Virus record (IMG/VR): IMGVR_UViG_3300027659_000070
Span: 1 to 42,277 of that record
Length of the DNA stretch: 42,277 nucleotides
DNA from: a virus
Strand: one strand, 5' to 3'
In this document: one piece after another, positions 30,501 to 37,527 of the stretch
Position numbering within the stretch: the first letter of the stretch is position 1
Layout of the letters: every line of letters starts with the position of its first letter
Translations under genes and position numbers: made by a program
Notes under the pieces: model-generated
Seen by the model: the letters and a program-made list of their open reading frames with translations, nothing else
Database searches by the model: none
Told to the model about the DNA's origin: nothing

Positions 30501-31390
30501 GCCCCAACCTCCGGACCGGGCCACCCGTCGCCTGCGTCCGTCGTCGCGGCCTGGTCCTCAGTAGGCGGCGGGGCGGTGCGGGCAAGCGCGGACTGGATCA
30601 GGGTTGTGAGCCGTTCCTTGGCGCCGTTCAGGAACCGATCCTGCGCCGATTGGATGCGCTGGTGGGCAAGGATCGCGTCCACGTCATCGGCCGTCTGCGC
30701 TGCGGCCAGCATCGGCTCGAGCGTGTCCAGAAACGCGCGCGGGTTCGGGGCCGTGTCGAGGGTGTGGGCAACGGCTTCAACCGGCTCAGGCGCACGCTCT
30801 GTGACCGGCTCGGCCGTGCTGTCGATCGTGGTCCCCTTGTAGACCGGCGGCGGCGTGTCCAACGCCTCATGTTCGGACAGCAGGCCCCGCAAAGCATCGG
30901 GGAAGGCGTCGCGGAGCGCAAAGCCCCGCGCCCGCATCTGCATCATCCGATCGGGGTATTGCGTCCACGGGCCGGACTTGCCCCATAGGCTGGCTTGCTT
31001 GGCTTCGGTGTAGCCAAACTCGCGGACAACGGGAGGCTCACCATTGCGGATCACGACGCATCGGGCTTTGCGCGTCTCCCCCGTGCCGGTCATGGTCTCC
31101 TCGATCGATACCCACGCGGGGTGCATCTTGCAGAGACCGAGCTGCGCGTCCCCCCACAGAGCCGGGCGGCCGTTGATGGTGGCGACGTTCTGAAGTGCCT
31201 GCATCGGGGCGAGGCCGACTTCGCTGCCCATCTGGACCGCGAGCATGATGTCTTCGGGTTTTCCTCGGTAGGCTTGCGGCACCATGGACGACCGCGCAGC
31301 CATGGCGGCAAACTGGGCAAGCTGCTCGAACGTCTGGGGGCGTAGGACCTGGGTCGCGCCGGTTGGGCGCGTTGTGATTGCGTTGCTCAT
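30497..31390 (-). CDS. recT: RecT-family single-strand annealing protein
   Basis: 297 residues. The N-terminal half has the RecT signature: AARSSMVPQAYRGKPEDIML then AVQMGSEVGLAPMQALQNVA and TINGRPALWGDAQLGLC, followed by WGKSGPWTQYPDRMMQMRAR and GFALRDAFPDAL. The C-terminal about 120 residues are a Pro/Ala/Glu-rich tail. RecT-type annealases pair complementary strands during phage recombination and usually work with an exonuclease; none is evident beside it, though the VRR-NUC gene at 37.5 kb could be relevant. The start overlaps the upstream stop (ATGA). Confidence 0.88.
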   Translation of the reverse strand: MSNAITTRPTGATQVLRPQTFEQLAQFAAMAARSSMVPQAYRGKPEDIMLAVQMGSEVGLAPMQALQNVATINGRPALWGDAQLGLCKMHPAWVSIEETMTGTGETRKARCVVIRNGEPPVVREFGYTEAKQASLWGKSGPWTQYPDRMMQMRARGFALRDAFPDALRGLLSEHEALDTPPPVYKGTTIDSTAEPVTERAPEPVEAVAHTLDTAPNPRAFLDTLEPMLAAAQTADDVDAILAHQRIQSAQDRFLNGAKERLTTLIQSALARTAPPPTEDQAATTDAGDGWPGPEVGA

Positions 31391-31908
31391 TTCGTCCTCA
31401 CTTGAAGCGATGGGATCGCGTTGGTGGTCTCGACGCCGGGGATCACGACGCCTTGCTTGATCGCGTCGTTGATCGCCGTCTTGTCCACCGCGCGCGTGGT
31501 CCGCCAGTAATCGTCGGGCAGTGCGGCCTCGTCCGTCACGATCGCCACGGGCTTGCCGCGCGCGATCGAGGCCGTCAGGTCGGGCAGTTCCAGTCGGGAC
31601 AAGCCGAGAGCGTCCATTGCTGCAAAGGCGGTGCCCCGCAGCGTCTCCGCGCGGCGCTTGTAGCGGTCCCTGCGGGCCGTCAGGTCCTTAACCCGCACAT
31701 CCGCCGCCTCGGCCATTGAGCGGGCTTCTACGGACGCCAGAAGGACACGTCGTAGCAGGGCGTAAACGTCCTCCGTCTCGGCTTTGAGGGTGTCGGAAAG
31801 CGCGGCTTCGTCGGCTGCAAGGTCCGGGTCGTTGGCCAGCAGCGCGGCCCGGCCGGACATGAGTGCCGACATGGCCTGTTCCATGGCCCATGCGGAAGGG
31901 GCGGTCAT
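31387..31908 (-). CDS. Gp157-like protein
   Basis: 173 residues. A coiled-coil N-terminal half (EAALSDTLKAETEDVYALLR, then ARSMAEAADVRVKDLTARRD) and a C-terminal part ending LPDDYWRTTRAVDKTAINDA ... IPGVETTNAIPSLQVRTK fit the siphovirus Gp157 family, often found beside recT/erf-type genes; one member is linked to phage resistance in Streptococcus. Molecular role not established. ATGA overlaps at both ends. Confidence 0.85.
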   Translation of the reverse strand: MTAPSAWAMEQAMSALMSGRAALLANDPDLAADEAALSDTLKAETEDVYALLRRVLLASVEARSMAEAADVRVKDLTARRDRYKRRAETLRGTAFAAMDALGLSRLELPDLTASIARGKPVAIVTDEAALPDDYWRTTRAVDKTAINDAIKQGVVIPGVETTNAIPSLQVRTK

Positions 31909-32327
31909 CGTCCATCCCCCTCATGCCGCGCCTCAATCACCAACAACCGGCCCAGCGCCCTTTCCAGCAGCATGATCCGTTCAACCGGCTCCATCTCCAG
32001 CCGCCTTGCAGCCGTCCCGATCCATACGTCGCGTAGCTCGGTGAGGGTCGCGGCGTCGCGGGTGGCCGCGATTTCGTTGCGCGAAGGGGTCGCGGCGTCT
32101 CGGATTTCGGCGGCGATTTCGCGGAGTGCGAGCGCATCCTGAAAGAGCCGGTTCGTTGCGGTTGAATAGCCGCGCTGATCCCGCAATACGGTGGTGAATA
32201 CCGCGATCGACTCAGCGATCTTGAGCACCCGCACATCCAGCGCGTCGCTTTTGCTTGCGGTGATGCAGTCGGCGCCTCGGACCTTGGTCTTGTCGTGGCC
32301 GGGGAGGGATGTGTAATTGTGGATCAT
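31905..32327 (-). CDS. Unknown early protein
   Basis: 140 residues from ATG 32327 (ATGA overlap with the upstream stop at 32324); the upstream extension to 32417 is an Arg/His-rich shadow. Helical: KSDALDVRVLKIAESIAVFT, LFQDALALREIAAEIRDAAT, RRLEMEPVERIMLLERALGR. No family recognised. Immediately upstream of the Gp157-like gene. Confidence 0.65.
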   Translation of the reverse strand: MIHNYTSLPGHDKTKVRGADCITASKSDALDVRVLKIAESIAVFTTVLRDQRGYSTATNRLFQDALALREIAAEIRDAATPSRNEIAATRDAATLTELRDVWIGTAARRLEMEPVERIMLLERALGRLLVIEARHEGDGR

Positions 32328-32521
32328 GTCTTGTCTCCGGTGACGACTTTTGCCGCGTCCGTGACAGCGGCTATGATTTTGGCGGATGCTTCGATTGAGA
32401 GGCTGAGACAGACGCAATCCCCGGTCAGTCCGCCGACATAGAGACTGACAGCCCCTTCAAACGGCGTGACTTCAATTGAGTTGCCATCAGCGTCCTCAAT
32501 CACCCGTGGCCAGCCGCTCAC
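32324..32521 (-). CDS. Small unknown early protein
   Basis: 65 residues. MSGWPRVIEDADGNSIEVTP, then strands AVSLYVGGLTGDCVCLSLSI and a helix EASAKIIAAVTDAAKVV: a small alpha/beta protein. Coupled on both sides by ATGA overlaps. Function unknown. Confidence 0.65.
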   Translation of the reverse strand: MSGWPRVIEDADGNSIEVTPFEGAVSLYVGGLTGDCVCLSLSIEASAKIIAAVTDAAKVVTGDKT

Positions 32522-32823
32522 GTCCGATCCCCCAGCATCTTCTGCCCAAGCTCCACCAGCCGGCGCAGGCCGTCGCGGGAGAGCATGACTTCCAGGTTGT
32601 CATCAGCCCGCCGGCCCATCTTCCGCTCGCACACGTCCAAGAAAAACGCGCCGTAAGCGTCGTCCCACACAAGCCCGACCGTGGTCTGCGTGTCGTCGGC
32701 GGGCGTGTCCGTGATGCACTCCCAGCCGATCGGGGCGCGGATGACCGGCGGCGCGGGTTCGTCCGACGTGCCATAGCGGGCGTCGAAGGCAGGGCCGTCG
32801 AACCCATCTGGATACGGGGGCAT
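32518..32823 (-). CDS. Small unknown early protein
   Basis: 101 residues. A disordered Pro-rich N-terminus, then TTVGLVWDDAYGAFFLDVCE and DNLEVMLSRDGLRRLVELGQ KML. The final helix resembles that of small phage proteins ending ...L...AA/LA.L. Coupled to the upstream 54-residue gene (TGATG) and the downstream gene (ATGA). Function unknown. Confidence 0.65.
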   Translation of the reverse strand: MPPYPDGFDGPAFDARYGTSDEPAPPVIRAPIGWECITDTPADDTQTTVGLVWDDAYGAFFLDVCERKMGRRADDNLEVMLSRDGLRRLVELGQKMLGDRT

Positions 32824-32987
32824 CAGGAAACCTCCACAATCCAGCCCGGCATGTCGGCCAGCGCCACGAACTCCACCAGCGGCGGCTCAGGCACGGCGGG
32901 ACCGGACAGCGCGCGGATCAGGTCCATCGGCGGGTGCGTGTCGTTCGGGTGGTCGGTGGGGAGGATATCGGCGGGGGTCCAGGTCAT
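32823..32987 (-). CDS. 54-residue first gene of the leftward operon
   Basis: Starts ATG 32987, about 20 bases downstream of the predicted transcription start, and stops in a TGATG overlap. Reads MTWTPADILPTDHPNDTHPP, MDLIRALSGPAVPEPPLVEF, VALADMPGWIVEVS. Pro-rich start, no recognised family. Too short to be listed by most ORF cut-offs, but its coupling and place right behind the promoter support it. Confidence 0.55.
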   Translation of the reverse strand: MTWTPADILPTDHPNDTHPPMDLIRALSGPAVPEPPLVEFVALADMPGWIVEVS

Positions 32988-33018
32988 GTCGGCGGTTCCC
33001 ATCGGTTTCGATGGGGGG

Positions 33019-33046
33019 ATTATGCACGCCGCGCATTGCCACGCAA
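33019..33046 (-). promoter_or_regulatory. Leftward early promoter
   Basis: Read leftward: -35 TTGCGT (33046-33041), 16-base spacer, -10 CATAAT (33024-33019), ahead of the 54-residue gene at 32987. The spacer contains the first ATGC-N7-GCAT box, so a bound regulator would block polymerase. Confidence 0.65.
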
Positions 33047-33071
33047 GTCACACATCATGCGCCGATTGCAT
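33022..33071. promoter_or_regulatory. Two ATGC-N7-GCAT operator boxes
   Basis: Box 1 ATGCACGCCGCGCAT at 33022-33036; box 2 ATGCGCCGATTGCAT at 33057-33071; centre spacing 35 bases. Both are 15-base inverted repeats with identical outer halves. Box 1 lies between -35 and -10 of the leftward promoter; box 2 covers the spacer and -10 edge of a candidate rightward promoter. Likely binding sites of the HTH protein encoded just downstream at 33117. Confidence 0.65.
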
Positions 33072-33076
33072 ATTTA
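33047..33076 (+). promoter_or_regulatory. Candidate rightward early promoter
   Basis: GTCACA (33047-33052) as a weak -35 and CATATT/ATATTT (33069-33075) as -10 with 16-17 base spacing, about 40 bases before the HTH ATG. AT-rich patch in otherwise GC-rich DNA. Weaker than the leftward promoter and overlapped by operator box 2. Confidence 0.4.
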
Positions 33077-33116
33077 TCCATTGACCGAATTCGCCGCCGC
33101 GTGGCACGTTCCCGGC

Positions 33117-33329
33117 ATGAACATCGCCGCATACCGAGACAGCCGAGGGATCACGCAAGCCGACCTGGCTGCTGAGCTATCCGTCACGCAATCGACCGTG
33201 GCGCGGTGGGAGGCTGGATCAATGCCGGCGCGGGATATGCTGGCGCGGATCGCGGAAATTACAGGGGGGCAGGTTATGCCGAATGACTGGATTGATATAC
33301 CCGCCGTCGCCAGCCAGGACGCCGCCTGA
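33117..33329 (+). CDS. Cro/CI-like HTH repressor
   Basis: 70 residues from ATG 33117; upstream in-frame starts lie in or before the operator region and are rejected. MNIAAYRDSRGITQADLAAE followed by LSVTQSTVARWEAGSMPARD: a clear XRE-type HTH (helices about 13-38), then DMLARIAEITGGQVMPNDWI. There is no C-terminal protease/dimer domain, so it is Cro-sized. There is hardly any SD in front. First gene of the rightward operon and adjacent to two operator-like boxes, so it probably controls both early promoters. A full lysogeny module (integrase) is absent from the window. Confidence 0.82.
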   Translation: MNIAAYRDSRGITQADLAAELSVTQSTVARWEAGSMPARDMLARIAEITGGQVMPNDWIDIPAVASQDAA

Positions 33330-33406
33330 TGCTGTTCCCCTCCCTCACGGCCGGCATTGTCTCGGCCGGCATCGGCGCGCTGCTGATCGTGTGGCTGGCG
33401 CTGTGA
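33329..33406 (+). CDS. 25-residue membrane micropeptide
   Basis: ATG 33329 overlaps the repressor stop (TGATG) and its TGA overlaps the next GTG (GTGA). Sequence MLFPSLTAGIVSAGIGALLI then VWLAL, almost entirely one hydrophobic helix. The double coupling argues that it is translated. Function unknown; superinfection or membrane-linked roles are only speculation. Confidence 0.55.
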   Translation: MLFPSLTAGIVSAGIGALLIVWLAL

Positions 33407-33585
33407 TCACCGTCAGCGCCCTCTACTGGCCGCGCGTCCGCACTGTGTCCCAGCGGACCCGCGTAGCCCGGATGCGCGCCGCCGGCATGACCTACGCCGC
33501 CATTTCCAAAGAGACCGGCATTCCGGTTTCGACGCTGCATGAGTGGTGCACTTCCGCGCAGGCCACAAAGGGGCGCGCGGCATGA
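33403..33585 (+). CDS. Small HTH protein
   Basis: 60 residues from GTG 33403 (GTGA overlap with the micropeptide). VITVSALYWPRVRTVSQRTR, then VARMRAAGMTYAAISKETGI and PVSTLHEWCTSAQATKGRAA: an HTH of the resolvase/transposase-like type (R-M-R-A-x-G-x-T-x-x-x-I-A...G...ST...W). Probably a DNA-binding early regulator. Stop overlaps the next ATG (ATGA). Confidence 0.65.
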   Translation: MITVSALYWPRVRTVSQRTRVARMRAAGMTYAAISKETGIPVSTLHEWCTSAQATKGRAA

Positions 33586-33935
33586 ATAGCCGGGATGCCG
33601 CAAACACCGTGTTCCAGGCTTCGGCACTGGACGCCCGTTGTGAGCAGGCTCGGGACCCGGCTACGGCCGGCGTGCGCGTCATGGTGGCGGTGCGTCGGTC
33701 GATCGTTCCCGCTGGCAGACCGGGGGCCGTAGAGTCGGTCAGTCTGCTGGACGTTTCTCCCTCCCTAAACTGCGCCGGCTGGGTAACACCAGCCGGCGGC
33801 TTTTTCCCGCCATCGCGAGAGGACCGGCCTTCCGATCCTGCCGTGATGCCGCGATCCGGGGTTGCCGCCCCGTTCGTCAAAATGCGTGTGCCTGACTTCA
33901 AGTGTGCCTCCTTCGGAAAGGAAGGAAGCACATGA
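33582..33935 (+). CDS. Doubtful ORF over a regulatory leader
   Basis: 117 codons from ATG 33582 (ATGA overlap). MNSRDAANTVFQASALDARC is plausible protein, but the frame runs through a complete intrinsic terminator (33773-33805; read as CAGWVTPAGGFF) and an SD-masking hairpin (33904-33931), and ends four bases inside the next gene. Either it is a real protein whose 3' half doubles as an RNA switch, or translation across it acts as a leader. Composition in the second half (PPSREDRPSDPAVMPRSG) is not convincing. I cannot name a family. Confidence 0.4.
   Translation: MNSRDAANTVFQASALDARCEQARDPATAGVRVMVAVRRSIVPAGRPGAVESVSLLDVSPSLNCAGWVTPAGGFFPPSREDRPSDPAVMPRSGVAAPFVKMRVPDFKCASFGKEGST
33773..33805 (+). 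terminator. Intrinsic terminator inside the rightward early operon
   Basis: CGCCGGCTGG (33773-33782), loop GTAACA, CCAGCCGGCG (33789-33798), then GC and TTTTT (33801-33805). Perfect 10-bp stem. It precedes the helicase, nuclease and replication genes, so they need read-through, antitermination or another promoter. Confidence 0.85.
33904..33931 (+). promoter_or_regulatory. SD-sequestering hairpin
   Basis: GTGCCTCCTT (33904-33913) pairs with AAGGAAGCAC (33922-33931), 9 of 10 pairs plus a closing C-G, loop about GGAAAG. The 3' arm contains the AAGGAAG Shine-Dalgarno of the gene starting at 33932, and the stem ends right at the ATG, so the folded form should block initiation. Confidence 0.65.
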
Positions 33936-34375
33936 CGCAGGCAAACGCTTGGAGTGATTTTTCCGACGAAGCCTATCCGCTGATTGCTACGGCCGTCAGG
34001 ACAGCCCGTCAGGACGGGCACAAGATCGGGGACGCCATCACCGCCACCAGCGAGCGGCTTGGACTGCCGGCGCGCATGGTGCGGTCAATCCTCTACAGCG
34101 AGCCGGTTCGTCTATCTCGGGAACGGTATGACGCGCTCTTGGCCCGCTGGTGGTCCGACATGGACCGGCAGGCCGAGGCGTTGCGGCGTCGGGCCGAGGA
34201 ATTGGAAACGCAGGCCGCCGCCGTTCGGGTCGCGGATGCACAACTCACACTTCCATTGGAGGCGCCATGCGTCGAGCGATCACCGCACAAGCATGGCTCG
34301 TCCTGTCGCGCATCGCCTACCGGATCGGCTGCATCCGGGCGGGCAACAGGTTCACCAAATACTATTGGACGATAA
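33932..34375 (+). CDS. Unknown early protein, helical
   Basis: 147 residues from ATG 33932, with a good SD (AAGGAAG) locked in the hairpin just upstream. MTQANAWSDFSDEAYPLIAT, AVRTARQDGHKIGDAITATS, ERLGLPARMVRSILYSEPVR: an HTH-like N-terminal half, then a coiled coil WWSDMDRQAEALRRRAEELE and TQAAAVRVADAQLTLPLEAP. The last 35 residues (SPHKHGSSCRASPTGSAASG...) are low-complexity and overlap the next gene by 109 bases. Probably nucleic-acid-binding; unknown family. Confidence 0.65.
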   Translation: MTQANAWSDFSDEAYPLIATAVRTARQDGHKIGDAITATSERLGLPARMVRSILYSEPVRLSRERYDALLARWWSDMDRQAEALRRRAEELETQAAAVRVADAQLTLPLEAPCVERSPHKHGSSCRASPTGSAASGRATGSPNTIGR

Positions 34376-34389
34376 GGAAAAACCAGTGA
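34267..34389 (+). CDS. 40-residue basic peptide
   Basis: ATG 34267 with TTGGAGG seven bases upstream, a stronger RBS than most here. MRRAITAQAWLVLSRIAYRI then GCIRAGNRFTKYYWTIRKNQ: basic, amphipathic. It overlaps the end of the previous gene in another frame and its TGA overlaps the GTG of the helicase-methyltransferase (GTGA). Function unknown; it may serve coupling. Confidence 0.5.
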   Translation: MRRAITAQAWLVLSRIAYRIGCIRAGNRFTKYYWTIRKNQ

Positions 34390-36896
34390 CATACACTGAG
34401 ACCATCGACCATTCGGCTTATCTTGACTTCCTGCAATCCAAGTTCCGCTTTTCAGCGGATTGTGGCGTGTCGATCGGCCGCGATCAGATCAATCCACTTC
34501 TCAAACCGCATCAGTCGGATATCGTCCAGTGGGCATGTCGGAAGGGTCGCGCCGCGATATTCGCCGCGTTCGGCCTGGGCAAGTCCATGATGCAGCTTGA
34601 ATGCGTCCGGCTGATCCTTGGCGCGGAAGGCGGACGCGGGCTCATCGTTCTCCCGCTTGGCGTTCGGCAAGAGTTCCGCCGCGATGCGGAAAAGCTCGGC
34701 CTGTCCGTCACGTTCGTCCGCCGGTCCGACGAAGTTGCAGGCGACGGTATCTACCTCACGAATTACGAGAGCGTTCGGGACGGCAAGCTGGATCCGACCC
34801 TGTTCACGGTCGCCTCACTGGATGAAGCGAGCGTTCTGCGGTCCTACGGCTCCCTCACTTATCAATCCTTCCTGACGTTGTTTGCATCGGTCAGGTATCG
34901 GTTCGTGGCCACCGCGACGCCATCACCCAACCGCTACAAGGAGCTGATCCACTACGCCGGCTTTCTTGGCGTGATGGACACCGGGCAGGCCCTGACGCGC
35001 TTTTTCCAGAGGGACAGCACGAAGGCGAACAACCTCACGATCTATCCGCACATGGAGCGCGAGTTCTACTTGTGGCTCCATTCCTGGGCCGCGTTTGTGC
35101 AGCGCCCCTCCGACCTCGGCCATGATGACGCCGGCTACGACATGCCGGGAATGGTCATCAATGTGCATGAGGTCCGCGCGCTGGATATCTCAGGCGGAAC
35201 CGACCGCGACGGCCAGGCGATCATGTTCAAGGATGCCGCGCTGGGGCTGAAAGAAGCCGCATCCGAGAAGCGGGAGAGCATCGCGCCGCGTATCGACAAG
35301 GCTCTTGAGATCATCAACGCCGCGCCGGACGATCACTTCATCATCTGGCACCACCTGGAAGCCGAACGGCACGCGATCAAAAAGGCGATACCCGAGGCGG
35401 CTGAAATCTACGGCAGCCTCGATCTGGACGAACGCGAGCGCCGCACCCTGGCCTTTGCCGACGGGGAAATCCGCATCGTCGCCAGCAAGCCGGAAGTCTC
35501 CGGTTCCGGCACGAACTGGCAGCGCCATTGCCACCGGGCGATCTTCCTGGGGATCAACTACCAGTTCAACGACGTGATCCAGGCCGTCCACCGCATCCGC
35601 CGGTATCTGCAAGATAAGCCCGTCATCATCGACTTCATCGTTGCGGAAACCGAACGCGAAGTTTGGCGCACGCTGCAAGCGAAATGGCAGGAACACGAGA
35701 CGCTCACGGAACAAATGTCCGCGCTCATTCGCGAGCATGGCCTTTCAACCCTCGGCCTGGAGGCTGAATTGACCCGCACCATCGGCGTGACACGATCCGA
35801 AAAGAAGTCCGACCTGTATCATGTGGCGCACAACGATACGGTCATGGAATGCGATCTGATGGCCGAGAACTCGGTGGACCAGATCATCACGTCCATTCCG
35901 TTCGGGAACCACTACGAATACAGCGCGTCCTACAACGACTTCGGCCACAATGACGACAACGCCCGCTTTTTTAAGCAGATGGACTTCTTGACGCCGAACC
36001 TTCTCCGGATCCTGCGGCCCGGCCGGGTGGCGTGCATTCATGTGAAGGACCGCATTAACTTCGGCAACGTCACCGGATACGGGATGCCATCGGTTGAGCC
36101 GTTCCATGCGGATTGCATCGCGCACTACCGCAAGCACGGGTTCGTTTATTTCGGCATGATCACCATCGTCACCGACGTGGTGCGGGAGAATAACCAGACA
36201 TACCGCCTCGGGTGGTCCGAGAATGCCAAAGACGGGACCAAGATGGGCGTCGGATCGCCCGAGTATGTGTTGTTGTTCCGCAAGCTGCCGACTGACACGA
36301 GCCGGGGCTATGCCGATGTTCCCGTCGCGAAGTCCAAGGAGGATTACACGCGGGCGCGGTGGCAGGTGGATGCCCACGCGTTCTGGCGATCCGGCGGGAA
36401 CCGGCTGCTCACGGCGGAAGAACTGGCCGGATATGGGCCGGACAAGCTGGCCAAGATGTTTCCGAATTGGACGCTACAGCAGGTCTACGACTTCGCCGAA
36501 CACGTCGCGATCGGCGACGGTCTGGCCAGCACTGGCCGCCTCCCCGCGACCTTCATGGCTATCGCCCCCGGGTCGCACCATCCCGACGTGTGGACCGACG
36601 TGAACCGGATGCGAACCCTGAATGGCGATCAGGCGAACCGGAACCTTCAGATGCACGTTTGCCCTCTGCAATTCGACATCGTTGACCGACTGATTGAACG
36701 CTACAGCGGCAAGGGTGAAACGATTTTCGATCCGTTCGGCGGTCTGTTTACGGTCCCGGTCCGCGCCATGCGGCTTGGCCGGAAAGGGCGCGCGGTCGAA
36801 TTGAACGCGGAATACTTCCGCGACGGGTGCCGGTATCTGGCCGAGACGGAGCGGGAAATGTCGGTGCCCGATCTGTTCGCGTTGGAGGCCGCATGA
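34386..36896 (+). CDS. SNF2/DEAD-like helicase fused to DNA methyltransferase
   Basis: 836 residues from GTG 34386 (AAGGA seven bases ahead, GTGA overlap). N-terminal helicase: Walker A AAFGLGKSMMQ (60-70), motif II SLDEAS (144-149), motif III TATPSPNR (176-183), later a QAVHRIRR motif VI near 400. C-terminal methyltransferase: catalytic motif at 503-506 is SIPF, within SIPFGNHYEYS, in the position of the usual (D/N/S)PP(Y/F/W), and a SAM-binding motif FDPFGGLFTVP near 781-791. Order (catalytic before SAM motif) fits a beta-class amino-methyltransferase. Adenine or N4-cytosine modification of phage DNA coupled to ATP-driven movement is inferred. Fused helicase-methylases occur in other phages. 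Confidence 0.88.
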   Translation: MTYTETIDHSAYLDFLQSKFRFSADCGVSIGRDQINPLLKPHQSDIVQWACRKGRAAIFAAFGLGKSMMQLECVRLILGAEGGRGLIVLPLGVRQEFRRDAEKLGLSVTFVRRSDEVAGDGIYLTNYESVRDGKLDPTLFTVASLDEASVLRSYGSLTYQSFLTLFASVRYRFVATATPSPNRYKELIHYAGFLGVMDTGQALTRFFQRDSTKANNLTIYPHMEREFYLWLHSWAAFVQRPSDLGHDDAGYDMPGMVINVHEVRALDISGGTDRDGQAIMFKDAALGLKEAASEKRESIAPRIDKALEIINAAPDDHFIIWHHLEAERHAIKKAIPEAAEIYGSLDLDERERRTLAFADGEIRIVASKPEVSGSGTNWQRHCHRAIFLGINYQFNDVIQAVHRIRRYLQDKPVIIDFIVAETEREVWRTLQAKWQEHETLTEQMSALIREHGLSTLGLEAELTRTIGVTRSEKKSDLYHVAHNDTVMECDLMAENSVDQIITSIPFGNHYEYSASYNDFGHNDDNARFFKQMDFLTPNLLRILRPGRVACIHVKDRINFGNVTGYGMPSVEPFHADCIAHYRKHGFVYFGMITIVTDVVRENNQTYRLGWSENAKDGTKMGVGSPEYVLLFRKLPTDTSRGYADVPVAKSKEDYTRARWQVDAHAFWRSGGNRLLTAEELAGYGPDKLAKMFPNWTLQQVYDFAEHVAIGDGLASTGRLPATFMAIAPGSHHPDVWTDVNRMRTLNGDQANRNLQMHVCPLQFDIVDRLIERYSGKGETIFDPFGGLFTVPVRAMRLGRKGRAVELNAEYFRDGCRYLAETEREMSVPDLFALEAA

Positions 36897-37231
36897 CGCG
36901 ACTCCAACGCCGCACCCTCGAATATCTGGCGACGGTGGACACCGCGACGCCGGAGGATGTTGCCCATGCGCGGAGGTTCCTGTGCCCGAAAGCAGCCCGC
37001 GAACTCATGGCCCGCCTCATCGTCGCCGGCCACGCGCGCAACGTCTCTGTCAGCCGCCGCTGCGTCTACAGGATCACGCTGCAAGGCCGCCAGGCCATCG
37101 CGCCGCCGTTGGTGTGTGTGGCGTGGAAGGACGGCCGTAGCGCGGCGTTGAAGCCTGGCACGGCTGAGGCTTTGCGGGTGCGGTTGGAGGCGGAGATGGG
37201 TCCGGGATCGCATTGGGTTGACCGGGCCTAA
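36893..37231 (+). CDS. Winged-helix-like small protein
   Basis: 112 residues, ATGA overlap with the methyltransferase stop. TRLQRRTLEYLATVDTATPE, ARRFLCPKAARELMARLIVA, GHARNVSVSRRCVYRITLQG reads like a MarR/ArsR-style winged helix (three helices then a beta wing ...YRIT..G). C-terminal LRVRLEAEMGPGSHW. DNA-binding role is inferred from the pattern. Confidence 0.65.
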   Translation: MTRLQRRTLEYLATVDTATPEDVAHARRFLCPKAARELMARLIVAGHARNVSVSRRCVYRITLQGRQAIAPPLVCVAWKDGRSAALKPGTAEALRVRLEAEMGPGSHWVDRA

Positions 37232-37233
37232 CC

Positions 37234-37527
37234 ATGCCCCGCGCCCCCTGGATAACCCCCACCCTCGCGGCCTTTGTCCAAGCCAACGAAGGCACGTCAT
37301 GGGAACGCATCCTGGAAAAATGGCGCACCGAGCATCCCGACAAGCCGGCTCCCGGAAATCACGAGCAACTGCGCCGGCATTTCCGGGAGGGTGAGAAGAA
37401 ATACCTCTCCAAGCCGATGGCGGTGAAGCGGCCGACCACGCCGCGTCGGTGTCTGTGTTGTCGGGAGGTTTTCGACTCCGAGGGGATTTGGAACCGGATG
37501 TGTGATCTGTGCAAGGAGAAGGCCTAA
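37234..37527 (+). CDS. Zinc-ribbon-type small protein
   Basis: 97 residues. N-terminal helical segment with WERILEKWRTEHPDKPAPGN, then a C-terminal Cys pair arrangement RCLCCREVFDSEG and NRMCDLCKEKA, i.e. CxxC-x14-CxxC, a zinc ribbon. Such endings (..CL-CG...F.SEG..NR.C..C) occur in small alphaproteobacterial proteins. Stop overlaps the next ATG (TAATG). Confidence 0.7.
   Translation: MPRAPWITPTLAAFVQANEGTSWERILEKWRTEHPDKPAPGNHEQLRRHFREGEKKYLSKPMAVKRPTTPRRCLCCREVFDSEGIWNRMCDLCKEKA

Noticed and set aside
33081-33109. TTGACC at 33081 as -35 of the repressor promoter
   Set aside because: No acceptable -10 at 16-18 bases, and the start would lie at the ATG; the GTCACA/CATATT pair fits better though weakly.
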